Assembly: GCA_017408625.1 (NCBI GenBank)
Contig: JAFQUG010000151.1
Location: 1 to 16,898, forward strand
DNA: 16,898 bases
Source of the DNA: Clostridia bacterium
GTDB lineage: Bacteria; Bacillota_A; Clostridia; Oscillospirales; CAG-272
Direction of reading: 5' to 3'
This document shows positions 1-6,679 of this stretch, in pieces. The notes below the pieces were generated by a model that did no database searches, was not told the DNA's origin, and saw only the letters and a program-made list of their open reading frames with translations. The number at the start of each line of letters is the position of its first letter. The first letter of the stretch is position 1. The translations under genes and the position numbers were made by a program.

Positions 1-127
1 CCCCGGAGGGGACGCCTTTTTTTACGTATCAGTTTCGTTGACTTTTCCCGTATGTGATAATTTTAAAGTTGTCCGTCTTATGACACAATATTATGCGGGC
101 CACTGACATAAGGCGTCCCCTCCGGGG
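1..127. repeat. 16-bp perfect inverted repeat enclosing about 95 bp
   Basis: Bases 1-16 read CCCCGGAGGGGACGCC and bases 112-127 are the exact reverse complement. Each arm is also a small palindrome by itself (CCCC, 3-nt spacer, GGGG). The enclosed 95 bp are AT-rich and hold no convincing gene. The left arm coincides with the window edge, so the true repeat may be longer. It could be a dispersed intergenic repeat, the ends of a very small non-autonomous element, or a cruciform or terminator-like structure. Nothing here decides among these. Confidence 0.75.
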
Positions 128-136
128 AAGAGGACC

Positions 137-168
137 CGCAGTGGAGCGAGAACGCAGTGAAGCGGAAC
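137..168. repeat. Imperfect 16-bp tandem duplication in a GC-rich patch
   Basis: CGCAGTGGAGCGAGAA (137-152) is followed directly by CGCAGTGAAGCGGAAC (153-168), with 12 of 16 positions matching. It sits in a GC-rich patch next to the inverted repeat and just before an AT-rich region. It looks like part of a dispersed intergenic repeat rather than coding sequence. Copy number elsewhere in the genome cannot be judged from this window. Confidence 0.45.
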
Positions 169-237
169 GTCCGCGGGAAAAGGGGCTATCTTAATTCATT
201 AGGAAAGTATTATATAGTAAAAAATCCCCCAAAAGTG

Positions 238-266
238 TTTACAACGCCGTCAAACTGTGCTATAAT
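238..266 (+). promoter_or_regulatory. Strong sigma-A promoter with extended -10
   Basis: TTTACA (238-243), a 17-nt spacer, then TATAAT (261-266) preceded by TGC (258-260), which is the extended -10 signature. The predicted transcript would start near 272-274, almost exactly where the large self-complementary leader begins. This supports the leader being RNA and not merely a DNA repeat. Confidence 0.8.
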
Positions 267-272
267 ATACGT

Positions 273-394
273 GCGACATAAACTGAATACCGATATCCTA
301 TTTAGCGACGGTGTACATTTTTTACTTTTTGGTAAAAAATGTATGCTCCATTTTCGTATGCTGTCGCAGTATAGGAAAAATCGGTTTATGTCGC
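273..394 (+). promoter_or_regulatory. Highly structured 5' leader RNA, candidate cis-regulatory element
   Basis: Nested complementary segments are visible by eye: 273-283 with 384-394 (GCGACATAAAC / GTTTATGTCGC, 11 bp), 289-294 with 380-385 (ACCGAT / ATCGGT), 297-301 with 371-375 (CCTAT / ATAGG), 305-309 with 363-367 (GCGAC / GTCGC) and 314-325 with 332-343 (12 bp, 6-nt loop). The first two helices compete for two bases. The element starts at the predicted transcription start of the 238-266 promoter and ends about 25 nt before an intrinsic terminator. A second copy of the CATTTTTTA segment at 410-418 could pair with 333-341 instead, giving an alternative fold. I recognise no known riboswitch class. 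It could also be a stand-alone small RNA ending at the terminator, or a palindromic repeat element. Confidence 0.55.
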
Positions 395-417
395 AGTAAA
401 CGGAGCTACCATTTTTT

Positions 418-445
418 AGTGCGTGGCTTCGGCTGCGCACTTTTT
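418..445 (+). terminator. Intrinsic terminator with TTCG tetraloop in the leader
   Basis: GTGCGTGGC (419-427), TTCG loop (428-431), GCTGCGCAC (432-440) form a 9-bp stem with two G-U pairs, followed by TTTTT (441-445). It lies only a few bases before the ribosome site of the 470-874 gene. The promoter at 238-266 therefore gives either an approximately 170-nt RNA or, on read-through, the mRNA. That arrangement is typical of attenuation control. Confidence 0.75.
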
Positions 446-469
446 ATATTTCAAGGAGGAAAAAGTATT

Positions 470-874
470 ATGGACAACACACCCCGTACAATCAGAATAT
501 GTGCGACAATCTTTCTCGTCGCAGGAATAATCGGCTTCTTTGTTTTAGGTGGATTCACAATGGACATCTCTCCTGGAATAGGTATTGCAACATGGATAAT
601 TGGCATTTTCAGTACAATTGTTGCATATATGTGTATGTGTGGATTCGCAGCTTTGATTGAAACAAATCAAAAACTTGTAAAAATCAATAACGAAATGGCA
701 AATGAATTGAAAGTATTAGCTCGCACATACCTTATACAGAATGGCCAACTTAATCTTGAGGAGTCCTATTCTGATAAGCTTACATTGTGGTTTAAAGTTG
801 GGTTGATAACAAAAAAAGAGTTAAATACAGAACTGCAAAAATACTATGACAGTCAAGAGGGACACAAAGAATAA
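470..874 (+). CDS. Small two-helix membrane protein with SHOCT-like C-terminus
   Basis: A predicted 134-residue protein of unknown function. The ATG at 470 is chosen because CAAGGAGG (452-459) lies 10 bases before it; the upstream in-frame ATG at 311 falls inside the structured leader. Hydrophobic segments span about residues 9-28 and 37-62. A charged helical stretch (64-85) follows, then a short C-terminal motif near 103-126 (LTLWFKVGLITKKELN) that resembles SHOCT or short-helix tails, which promote oligomerisation. The gene is noticeably more AT-rich than the minus-strand genes beside it, suggesting acquisition from elsewhere. Its expression is probably set by the leader and terminator immediately upstream. 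It does not belong to any operon in view, and a bidirectional terminator follows it. Confidence 0.8.
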   Translation: MDNTPRTIRICATIFLVAGIIGFFVLGGFTMDISPGIGIATWIIGIFSTIVAYMCMCGFAALIETNQKLVKINNEMANELKVLARTYLIQNGQLNLEESYSDKLTLWFKVGLITKKELNTELQKYYDSQEGHKE

Positions 875-910
875 AAACCTCGATTTTTGAAAAATACTAT
901 AAGTAATTAG

Positions 911-940
911 AAAAGAGCCACCAATTAGATGGCTCTTTCT
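911..940. terminator. Bidirectional intrinsic terminator
   Basis: AAAGAGCCA (912-920) and TGGCTCTTT (930-938) form a 9-bp stem with a 9-nt loop. T-rich tails lie on both strands (TTTCTCATTT on plus, TTTTCTAATT on minus). It separates the convergent 470-874 gene from the minus-strand gene ending at 944. Confidence 0.8.
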
Positions 941-943
941 CAT

Positions 944-1684
944 TTAATCAAACACAACCTCGTTGACCACTCTTGCAATTTCCGCAATCAGGGTCTCGTC
1001 CAGCTCCATAAACGGCATGGGCTCGACCTTTTGGCCCGTCAGCGTTGCCAGCCAGCAAAGCGCGACGGCAAAGCGGCCGTACGTTTCCGACATATGGAAC
1101 GAGTCGCGGCACAAAGACTCGCCACCGTTCGCATAGTCAAACGCGGGAACAGTCTCGCGCAGCGTCTGGATCACCGTGCCTGCAGGGATGACGGTCGCGC
1201 CCGTGACAAGACAGGCCTTTTCGGATGCTGCGCAAAGCGCGTCGTACATCTTGCGCTGATTGCAGTCATAAAACGGGAAATGCACGTGCGGAGAATCGAT
1301 CTCATACGCCCAGGTGCGCTGGAAGTACAGATCCGCGCCCGGCTGCTTTTCGCGCACGTATGCGGCAAGCTCGTTTAAGTAAGGCTGGTAGGTTTCATAC
1401 TGTCCCGAAAAGCCGCTGACCTGCTGCAAGGTAACAGCGTCGTACTTCCCTGCCTCGATGACCTCCTTGACCGTGACCGGATGCGCCACCCACGTGCCGT
1501 TGACACCGTACAGGTACTCTTTTTTATGTTCCGATACGTTTTCCCAATGTGTTTGCAGGCTGCAACCGCCGATTGCCAAGTTTTCGCAGGTCAGATCAAT
1601 GCCCCTCTGCTCTGCCAGCGCGTGCAGATACGCCTGCGCGTCCTCGGAAAAACTGTTGCCGATGGATAGAATTCTCACGGTCAT
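944..1684 (-). CDS. DUF4886 family SGNH-type hydrolase
   Basis: A 246-residue protein matching the DUF4886 type of SGNH/GDSL hydrolase. Block I is at residues 8-11 (IGNS, with S11 the likely nucleophile), the block II glycine lies in IGG (38-40), and block V is D194-x-x-H197 in DSFHMS followed by a conserved GRFAVALCWL stretch. No signal peptide is visible, so it probably acts in the cytoplasm. Family members are expected to cleave ester or acyl groups from small molecules or glycans, but the substrate is unknown. The start overlaps the upstream gene by 4 bp (ATGA), indicating translational coupling. The length is normal for the family and all catalytic positions appear present. Confidence 0.85.
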   Translation of the reverse strand: MTVRILSIGNSFSEDAQAYLHALAEQRGIDLTCENLAIGGCSLQTHWENVSEHKKEYLYGVNGTWVAHPVTVKEVIEAGKYDAVTLQQVSGFSGQYETYQPYLNELAAYVREKQPGADLYFQRTWAYEIDSPHVHFPFYDCNQRKMYDALCAASEKACLVTGATVIPAGTVIQTLRETVPAFDYANGGESLCRDSFHMSETYGRFAVALCWLATLTGQKVEPMPFMELDETLIAEIARVVNEVVFD

Positions 1685-2535
1685 TCTCCCTTCTCGCTTG
1701 CCTGCAGGCCGGTCAATGCTTCATAAGCAGACAATTCGTAGCCCGGGAAATACACGCCCCAGGTCTGACCGCCGATCTCGGCCTCTAAAATATAGTAAGG
1801 CTTGCAATAGATGCTTTCATACTGATTGACCGCCACACGATACGGCTTGAACGACTTATCCGTAGGCGGCAGCTCCTTATTCCAGCCATGGAACAAGGCG
1901 GTTTTCTTAACGGTCTGAATGCCCTTCAGACTCGTCATGGGCAGCGCGTAAACGCTCTCGGTATCGGCAAAGCAAAGATCTCCGTCCTTGATGTAAGCGC
2001 GGACCTCGACGTTGATAAAATCGAAAAAGCCCATGCTGCGCACGTTGATCTTGCCGTCCTTTTCCTTATAGCGGAACACGAAGGCATCCAGTCGCACGGC
2101 ATCCTCGGGCACACCCAACTCCTCGTAGGCCGCGCCCACGACCTCTTGCACGTCGGCATCAAACTGCTGAACCTCGCCCGACGTCATCACAGCGTGGTTA
2201 CGGCGGTTGCCCCAGATCTTCAGCACGATATAGACGATCAGGCAAGCGGCAAAGATCCAGATCAGCGCAGGGGCGTTTTCGAACGCCTGCTCGACTCCTA
2301 CCTTGGCGGCACCGCGCATAAAGCCGATCGCCACGATCACGGCAGCAAGGCCGCAGACCCATTGAATGATCCTCCAGACCAGCGGCAAGGACGCCTTGGC
2401 CTCCAGATCCTCGGCGCGATCCTGCACCTCTTGGATATCGATCTTTTTTGCAACGGTGGCCACGATCAGCTCTCTGCCGTTAGCAATCTCATTCTTCTTA
2501 TTTTGCGTTACGTTGACTCCCCAAAGCGGTATCAT
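1681..2535 (-). CDS. Two-helix membrane protein of unknown function
   Basis: A 284-residue protein that I do not recognise. It has a polar N-terminus (about 1-50), two hydrophobic segments (about 52-75 and 89-108) and a C-terminal soluble domain of about 170 residues with mixed beta-type sequence (for example NVEVRAYI and WGVYFPGYE). By the positive-inside rule the Lys/Arg-rich flanks (KIWGNRRNH after helix 2) suggest that both termini are cytoplasmic. The start is supported by AAAGGAG 8 nt upstream and by a good promoter at 2572-2600. It is the first gene of a two-gene unit with the DUF4886 hydrolase, which overlaps it by 4 bp, so the pair may act together. No catalytic motif was recognised. 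Confidence 0.8.
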   Translation of the reverse strand: MIPLWGVNVTQNKKNEIANGRELIVATVAKKIDIQEVQDRAEDLEAKASLPLVWRIIQWVCGLAAVIVAIGFMRGAAKVGVEQAFENAPALIWIFAACLIVYIVLKIWGNRRNHAVMTSGEVQQFDADVQEVVGAAYEELGVPEDAVRLDAFVFRYKEKDGKINVRSMGFFDFINVEVRAYIKDGDLCFADTESVYALPMTSLKGIQTVKKTALFHGWNKELPPTDKSFKPYRVAVNQYESIYCKPYYILEAEIGGQTWGVYFPGYELSAYEALTGLQASEKGE

Positions 2536-2571
2536 ATGCTTGCTCCTTTCAAGAGATAGATTTTTTATTTC

Positions 2572-2600
2572 AGTATATCACAAACGACGTGATTATTCAA
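2572..2600 (-). promoter_or_regulatory. Sigma-A promoter for the 2535-944 unit
   Basis: On the minus strand TTGAAT (2595-2600) is followed by a 17-nt spacer and TATACT (2572-2577). The start site would fall near 2565, about 30 nt before the ATG at 2535 with its AAAGGAG ribosome site. It is divergent from the toxin-antitoxin promoter, with 43 bp between the two -35 boxes. Confidence 0.75.
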
Positions 2601-2643
2601 GAGGGTGATTGCCAAAAAATATCAAAAAATACATCTTTTTAGG

Positions 2644-2672
2644 TTGACAATATCCTAATATTTGTGTATAAT
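2644..2672 (+). promoter_or_regulatory. Perfect consensus promoter of the toxin-antitoxin operon
   Basis: TTGACA (2644-2649), a 17-nt spacer, TATAAT (2667-2672): a full match to the sigma-A consensus. The transcript would start near 2680, giving a leader of about 20 nt before the GGAGG at 2688-2692. Type II antitoxins usually repress their own promoter, so an operator is expected to overlap this site. The flanking DNA is AT-rich, but I see no clean palindrome. Confidence 0.85.
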
Positions 2673-2699
2673 ATATGTATCACGTATGGAGGTGTATGT

Positions 2700-2942
2700 A
2701 TGAACATCAATACGAAGCAGATCGTTTCGATTTCCGAGGCCAATCAGAATTTTTCTCGTGTTGCCCGTATGGCGGATAAGCACGGCGAGCTTTATATTTT
2801 CAAGAACAATAAACCGAAATACAAGCTGGTGGATATTGAGCATGACACCAGCATTGAAATGACCGACGATGAAAAGATCGACTTTGTGGCTGCCCGTATT
2901 CTCAAGCAATACCGCCAGGCGTTTGAGGAGTTGGCAAAATGA
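2700..2942 (+). CDS. Phd/YefM family antitoxin
   Basis: An 80-residue protein. The ATG at 2700 is preferred over upstream in-frame codons because GGAGGT sits 7-8 nt before it and the promoter places transcription start near 2680. The N-terminal half has the Phd/YefM pattern, SISEANQNFSRV (about 10-21) followed by YIFKNNKPKYKLVD (32-45), which forms the dimeric DNA-binding and autorepression domain. The acidic and then helical C-terminus (50-80) is the expected toxin-neutralising segment. The stop overlaps the toxin start by 4 bp (ATGA), the usual coupling for such pairs. Family assignment is confident; the gene name is not used because YefM and Phd are not distinguishable here. Confidence 0.9.
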   Translation: MNINTKQIVSISEANQNFSRVARMADKHGELYIFKNNKPKYKLVDIEHDTSIEMTDDEKIDFVAARILKQYRQAFEELAK

Positions 2943-3316
2943 TCAAGTTCAGTCAAGAAAAGGTCTTACTTTTACACAAGCTGATCACCGAAGAAACCGG
3001 CGGTGACCCGAACGTGCGGGATATTACGCTATTGGACAGCGCCTTGGAATCTGCCTTTGCAACCTTTGATGGTCAGGAGTTATACCCTACCAAGCAGGAA
3101 AAGGGGGCGCGCCTGGGTTATGCGCTGATCTCCAACCATGCATTTGTGGACGGAAACAAGCGTATCGGCATGTACGTGCTGCTCACGTTTTTAGAAACCA
3201 ACGGCATCAAAATCCGTCCTTCCAACCAAGAGGTTGCCCGCGTGGGTCTTGCCATGGCCGCAGGTGAGATGAAATATCCCGAGCTGCTGGAATGGATACT
3301 GGAAAATGAATCATAA
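2939..3316 (+). CDS. doc: Doc/Fic-family death-on-curing toxin
   Basis: A 125-residue Fic-fold protein of the Doc class. The core motif is H67-A-F-V-D-G-N73-K74-R75. It combines the catalytic His with the NKR ending typical of Doc, while a Gly at position 72 is more Fic-like. Phage P1 Doc phosphorylates EF-Tu and stops translation, whereas canonical Fic enzymes transfer AMP; which chemistry applies here cannot be told. The upstream VRDITLLDSALESAF segment is characteristic of the death-on-curing family. Length matches P1 Doc (126 residues) and no lesion is seen, so the toxin should be active and restrained by the overlapping antitoxin. A strong terminator follows 3 bases after the stop, making this a compact two-gene cassette. 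Confidence 0.92.
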   Translation: MIKFSQEKVLLLHKLITEETGGDPNVRDITLLDSALESAFATFDGQELYPTKQEKGARLGYALISNHAFVDGNKRIGMYVLLTFLETNGIKIRPSNQEVARVGLAMAAGEMKYPELLEWILENES

Positions 3317-3318
3317 AC

Positions 3319-3364
3319 AAAAGACGATATCAAGTCCGTAAGGTCTTGGATATCGTCTTTTCTT
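3319..3364. terminator. Bidirectional intrinsic terminator
   Basis: AAAAGACGATATC (3319-3331) pairs with GATATCGTCTTTT (3349-3361), a 13-bp stem extended by CAAG/CTTG with one bulge. T-rich tracts flank both sides. It ends the toxin-antitoxin transcript and the convergent ABC operon whose last gene stops at 3374. Confidence 0.88.
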
Positions 3365-3373
3365 TATTCACTT

Positions 3374-4267
3374 TCACATCGCATAATTCTTATCGATCTG
3401 CTTGAGCTCGTTGAAGGTATCGATCTCCACGATATCCGAGAAGGAGCATTCACGCACGCGCACGTTATAGGATTCGATGCAATAATCCAGCGCGACCTGA
3501 TCCCAATAGCGTTCCTTGCCACCCGGGGTATTGTACACGCGCTCAATGTCCTTTTCCAGGCGTGCACCGTCCTCTTCATTCCAATAGGAAATTCCGTACA
3601 TGTGGAAGCAATCCGTGCCGCCGCATGCCATTTTCTTGATATAGCCCTGCGCACCCGTGGTAAAGCACCAGTCCTCTGTGCGCTCGGTGGGCACACCCAG
3701 ATAGTTGGTCTCGTACTGGTATTTGGTGATCAGCTTGGGATTGTACAAAAGCAGATCCGACTCAAACACGTAGGCGTTTTTGAACAGATGACGCGCACAG
3801 TATGCCGACGAGATATTATTGGTCTCGTTATACACGGGATTTTCAATAAAGGTAATGGTGGGATACTTTTTGAGCAGCTGATCAAACTGCTCGGACAGAT
3901 ATCCGCGCACAAGATAAATCTCCTCAATGCCTGCGGACATCACGGCATCCAGCAAGGTATCGATAATTCTCTTGCCCTTGACGCGCACCAAGGGCTTGGG
4001 GGTGTTGAGCGTGATGGGAACCAATCTTGAGCCAAAGCCTGCCGCCATAAATACGGCACGCTTGACGCGATAAGGCTCAAGCGCATCAAGGCCTGCCTTT
4101 GTAATGCTGCCCTCCTCGATCAGTCCCTGCTCGCAAAGCTCGGACACCAGCTTATTGACAGTCCCCACAGAAAGACCGGTAGCCGCGGCAAGCTCGCGCT
4201 GCGACTTGCTCTTTCTCTCCGCTTCAAGGACCTCCAGGATGGTAAATTGTTTTTTGGTAAGCTTCAT
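3374..4267 (-). CDS. Winged-helix domain fused to LicC-like cytidylyltransferase
   Basis: A 297-residue fusion. Residues 1-66 form a winged helix-turn-helix (KSQRELAAATGLSVGTVNKL at 21-40). Residues 69-297 are a nucleotidyltransferase of the sugar/choline-phosphate class: AAGFGSRL (75-82) with K91 in TPKPLV binds NTP, E145-adjacent NPVYNETNNISSAY (143-156) matches the LicC-type substrate region, D171 in ESDLLL is the likely metal ligand, and EIDTFNEL (281-288) is the typical C-terminal motif. LicC-type enzymes use CTP to activate phosphocholine, phosphoethanolamine or aminoethylphosphonate for surface decoration. It is the last gene of an importer operon, 16 bp after the permease, with CGGAGA as ribosome site. 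The fusion suggests an enzyme that may also regulate its own operon. Family assignment is good; the substrate is inferred. Confidence 0.85.
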   Translation of the reverse strand: MKLTKKQFTILEVLEAERKSKSQRELAAATGLSVGTVNKLVSELCEQGLIEEGSITKAGLDALEPYRVKRAVFMAAGFGSRLVPITLNTPKPLVRVKGKRIIDTLLDAVMSAGIEEIYLVRGYLSEQFDQLLKKYPTITFIENPVYNETNNISSAYCARHLFKNAYVFESDLLLYNPKLITKYQYETNYLGVPTERTEDWCFTTGAQGYIKKMACGGTDCFHMYGISYWNEEDGARLEKDIERVYNTPGGKERYWDQVALDYCIESYNVRVRECSFSDIVEIDTFNELKQIDKNYAM

Positions 4268-4283
4268 AGTAATCTCCGAATGT

Positions 4284-5879
4284 TTATTTGCGTCGGGCAG
4301 CGATCGCCTTGATTTGCTCGACTGCGATTTTCATGATCACGTTGACGATCAGGATGAGCAGCGACACCACAGCCACATACTCGTTATTATGCTCGTTGAA
4401 CTGGCTGATCATCAGCGAAATGGGCTTGTTTTGCGTGTTGGCCAAAAAGGACACGGCGGAAATGGTCATCATGCTGTTGACAAACAGGTACGAGAACATC
4501 TCAGCCAGAGTTCCCACGCTCTGCGGCAAAAAGACGCGCAAAAGCATACGCACGCGGCCAATGCCCAGTGTTTGTCCCACGGCTTCCAAGTTTTGGTTCA
4601 TCTTGCCAAAGCTGTTATACATCATCAGATAGGGAGACGAGATAAAGTGGGCGGTATTGACCATGACCAGGATGACCAGCGTGCCGTAAAGCGGCGTTGA
4701 CGCGAAGGTCATGACGTAGGAAATACCCAGCACCATACCCGGGATCGCCATGGAGCTGATGGCCAAAAGATGCAATCCGCGCGAGAGCGGCGAGCGCATA
4801 CGGGCGGAGAAATAGGCACAGATAAAGCCAAGCGCTGCACCCACGCTTGCCGTGATCAGCGCGATCAGCAAGGAATTGACAAGGTAAGTTGCTCCCTGCC
4901 CCTTGAAGATATAGGCGAAATTATCACCCGTGAGCGAAAGGTCAATGGGATACCGCTTGACCAGAGCCAGGAACACGAATACCGCAATGGGCAGCAGCGC
5001 AAAGAGCGACATGAGCGTGCAGAACGCATACGACAGCGCCTTGTGCACGGGCTTATTGCTCCCCGCGCGCGTTTTTTTGACGAATGAGCCCTGGTCGCGC
5101 TCCTTACCGAGCAGATCAACCACAAACGCCACAATGGCGGGAACAAGCAAAATCACGCCGTACACCGCGCCGCGGCCGAACTTCTGCTGACCGATGGCAG
5201 CCTGATACATCAGGGTGGAAACAGTATAATTGCCCGTGCCAGAGACCATCAGCGGTACACCGTAATCGGTCACGATCATGGCAAAGGTGGAAAAGGCGGC
5301 TGCGATCAGCGGCTTTTTCAGATACGGCAGAGAGATGCGCAAAAACGTGCGGGTCTTGCCAAGTCCCAGCACCTCGGCTGCCTCGTAGACAGACATATCC
5401 TCGTAGCGCAGCACGTCCGCAAGCATGATATATGCCACGGGCAGCGCGTACATGACCGATCCCAGCACGATACCCGTGCCGCCGTAAATATCAAACGTCC
5501 AACCGATCAGATTTTTGAGAATACCATTCTGCCCGAACAGGATCAACAGCCCCATACCGTGCGAGATCGAGGGGATCAGCATGGGCAGTATGAGAATGAT
5601 ATTGAGAAATTTTTTACCCTTGATATTCACGCGCGCAGTGCCAAGTGCCAACAGATACGCAAGCAACACCACGATCAGCGTGGCGATGGTGGTATAGCGC
5701 AGCGAATTCCATACGGCACTGCCGAAATTGGGGCCGCTGACCACGTCCTTGATGTCCGTCGGAGTGATCTGCACGAACATGGCAAGGATGGGCAACACCA
5801 CCACGCAAAAGAGTATTGCGCCCACCAAGGATTTGACCGCCCACGCGCTTTGCGGGCGTTTTTTTACAACAGCAGTCAT
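4284..5879 (-). CDS. ABC permease, fused double domain, 2-aminoethylphosphonate/iron type
   Basis: A 531-residue membrane protein with about 12 hydrophobic segments arranged as two permease halves. Each half carries an EAA loop that docks on the ATPase: YEAAEVLGLGKTRTFLRISLP in the first (about 164-184) and LEAVGQTLGIGRVRMLLRVFLP in the second (about 435-456). A polar linker at about 265-280 joins the halves. Fused permeases of this size are typical of the Fe3+/FbpB and putative 2-aminoethylphosphonate (PhnU-like) importers. It is translationally coupled to the ATPase gene (ATGA overlap at 5876-5879) and lies 16 bp before the HTH-cytidylyltransferase gene. The neighbouring cytidylyltransferase favours a phosphonate or amino-alcohol phosphate substrate over iron, but sequence reading alone cannot settle this. 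Confidence 0.85.
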   Translation of the reverse strand: MTAVVKKRPQSAWAVKSLVGAILFCVVVLPILAMFVQITPTDIKDVVSGPNFGSAVWNSLRYTTIATLIVVLLAYLLALGTARVNIKGKKFLNIILILPMLIPSISHGMGLLILFGQNGILKNLIGWTFDIYGGTGIVLGSVMYALPVAYIMLADVLRYEDMSVYEAAEVLGLGKTRTFLRISLPYLKKPLIAAAFSTFAMIVTDYGVPLMVSGTGNYTVSTLMYQAAIGQQKFGRGAVYGVILLVPAIVAFVVDLLGKERDQGSFVKKTRAGSNKPVHKALSYAFCTLMSLFALLPIAVFVFLALVKRYPIDLSLTGDNFAYIFKGQGATYLVNSLLIALITASVGAALGFICAYFSARMRSPLSRGLHLLAISSMAIPGMVLGISYVMTFASTPLYGTLVILVMVNTAHFISSPYLMMYNSFGKMNQNLEAVGQTLGIGRVRMLLRVFLPQSVGTLAEMFSYLFVNSMMTISAVSFLANTQNKPISLMISQFNEHNNEYVAVVSLLILIVNVIMKIAVEQIKAIAARRK

Positions 5880-6679
5880 ACGCTCTTCCCCAATGCGCGG
5901 TTGAGCGACTCGATCTTGGTTTGCAGATTATCCACCACAAAGCTCTTGACATAATCGTTCGCAGGTGCGCTGACGATCTCGGCAGGCGTGCCGATCTGGC
6001 TGATGTGCGCCGTCTCCATGACCATAATGCGGTCGGACATGGCAAATGCCTCCTCCTGGTCGTGCGTAATATAGATCATGGTCGTGCCGAATTTGGCTTG
6101 AATGTCCTTGATCACGGTGCGCAGCTGCAGTCTGGTTGCCACGTCCAAAGCCGACGCAGGCTCGTCAAACAGCATGATGTCGGGGTTTAAGATCAGCGTG
6201 CGGGCAATGGCTACGCGCTGCATCTGACCGCCCGACAGCGAGGCGGGGTATTTCTTTGCGTAATCGGCGATGCCGAGCTCAGAAAGCAGCTCCATGGCGC
6301 GATTTGTGATCTCCGCCTTGGTCGCACTCTTTTCGCGCTTGGCCTTGAGATACGCCGCATAGGTCACGTTTTCCAGTACCGTCATGTTTTCAAACAGCGC
6401 GTAATTCTGGAACACGATGCCAAGCGAACGTTTGGAGGGCGGCGCGGTGGTAATATCCTTGCCGTCCAGAAGCAGCTTGCCCTCATCCGGCGCAAGCAGG
6501 CCCGCAATGATGCGCAAAAGCGTGGTCTTGCCGCAGCCCGAAGGGCCGAGAATGGAGAGGAATTCCCCTTCCATAACGTCTACGCTGACGTGATCCAGCG
6601 CGATCGCCTTGTTATTTTTATATTGCTTACAAATGCCTTGTATCGAAAGCTTACAGTTACTCATGCTCAGTGTGTCCAT
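5876..6679 (-). CDS. ABC transporter ATPase of the 2-aminoethylphosphonate/iron/spermidine group
   Basis: A cytoplasmic nucleotide-binding subunit of 267 residues. All motifs are intact: Walker A GPSGCGKTT (45-53), Q-loop FQNYALF (90-96), signature LSGGQMQRVAIAR (148-160), Walker B IMLFDEP (168-174), D-loop SALD and switch His206 in YITHDQEEA. The spacing is that of the PotA/FbpC/PhnT group, but the protein is short and lacks the C-terminal TOBE extension of many members. Two starts are possible: ATG 6679, overlapping the binding-protein gene by 13 bp, or ATG 6664, just 2 nt beyond its TGA stop. Neither has a strong ribosome site, so coupled re-initiation at 6664 is plausible. It powers the import machinery with the flanking permease. 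Confidence 0.9.
   Translation of the reverse strand: MDTLSMSNCKLSIQGICKQYKNNKAIALDHVSVDVMEGEFLSILGPSGCGKTTLLRIIAGLLAPDEGKLLLDGKDITTAPPSKRSLGIVFQNYALFENMTVLENVTYAAYLKAKREKSATKAEITNRAMELLSELGIADYAKKYPASLSGGQMQRVAIARTLILNPDIMLFDEPASALDVATRLQLRTVIKDIQAKFGTTMIYITHDQEEAFAMSDRIMVMETAHISQIGTPAEIVSAPANDYVKSFVVDNLQTKIESLNRALGKSV

Noticed and set aside
273..394. Leader palindrome interpreted as the terminal repeats of a transposon
   Set aside because: Not excluded, but the promoter placed exactly at its edge, the several nested helices and the terminator before the gene fit a leader RNA better. No target-site duplication was seen.
157..440. Small open frames on both strands in the leader region
   Set aside because: They run through the promoter, the palindromic leader and the terminator, and lack ribosome sites.
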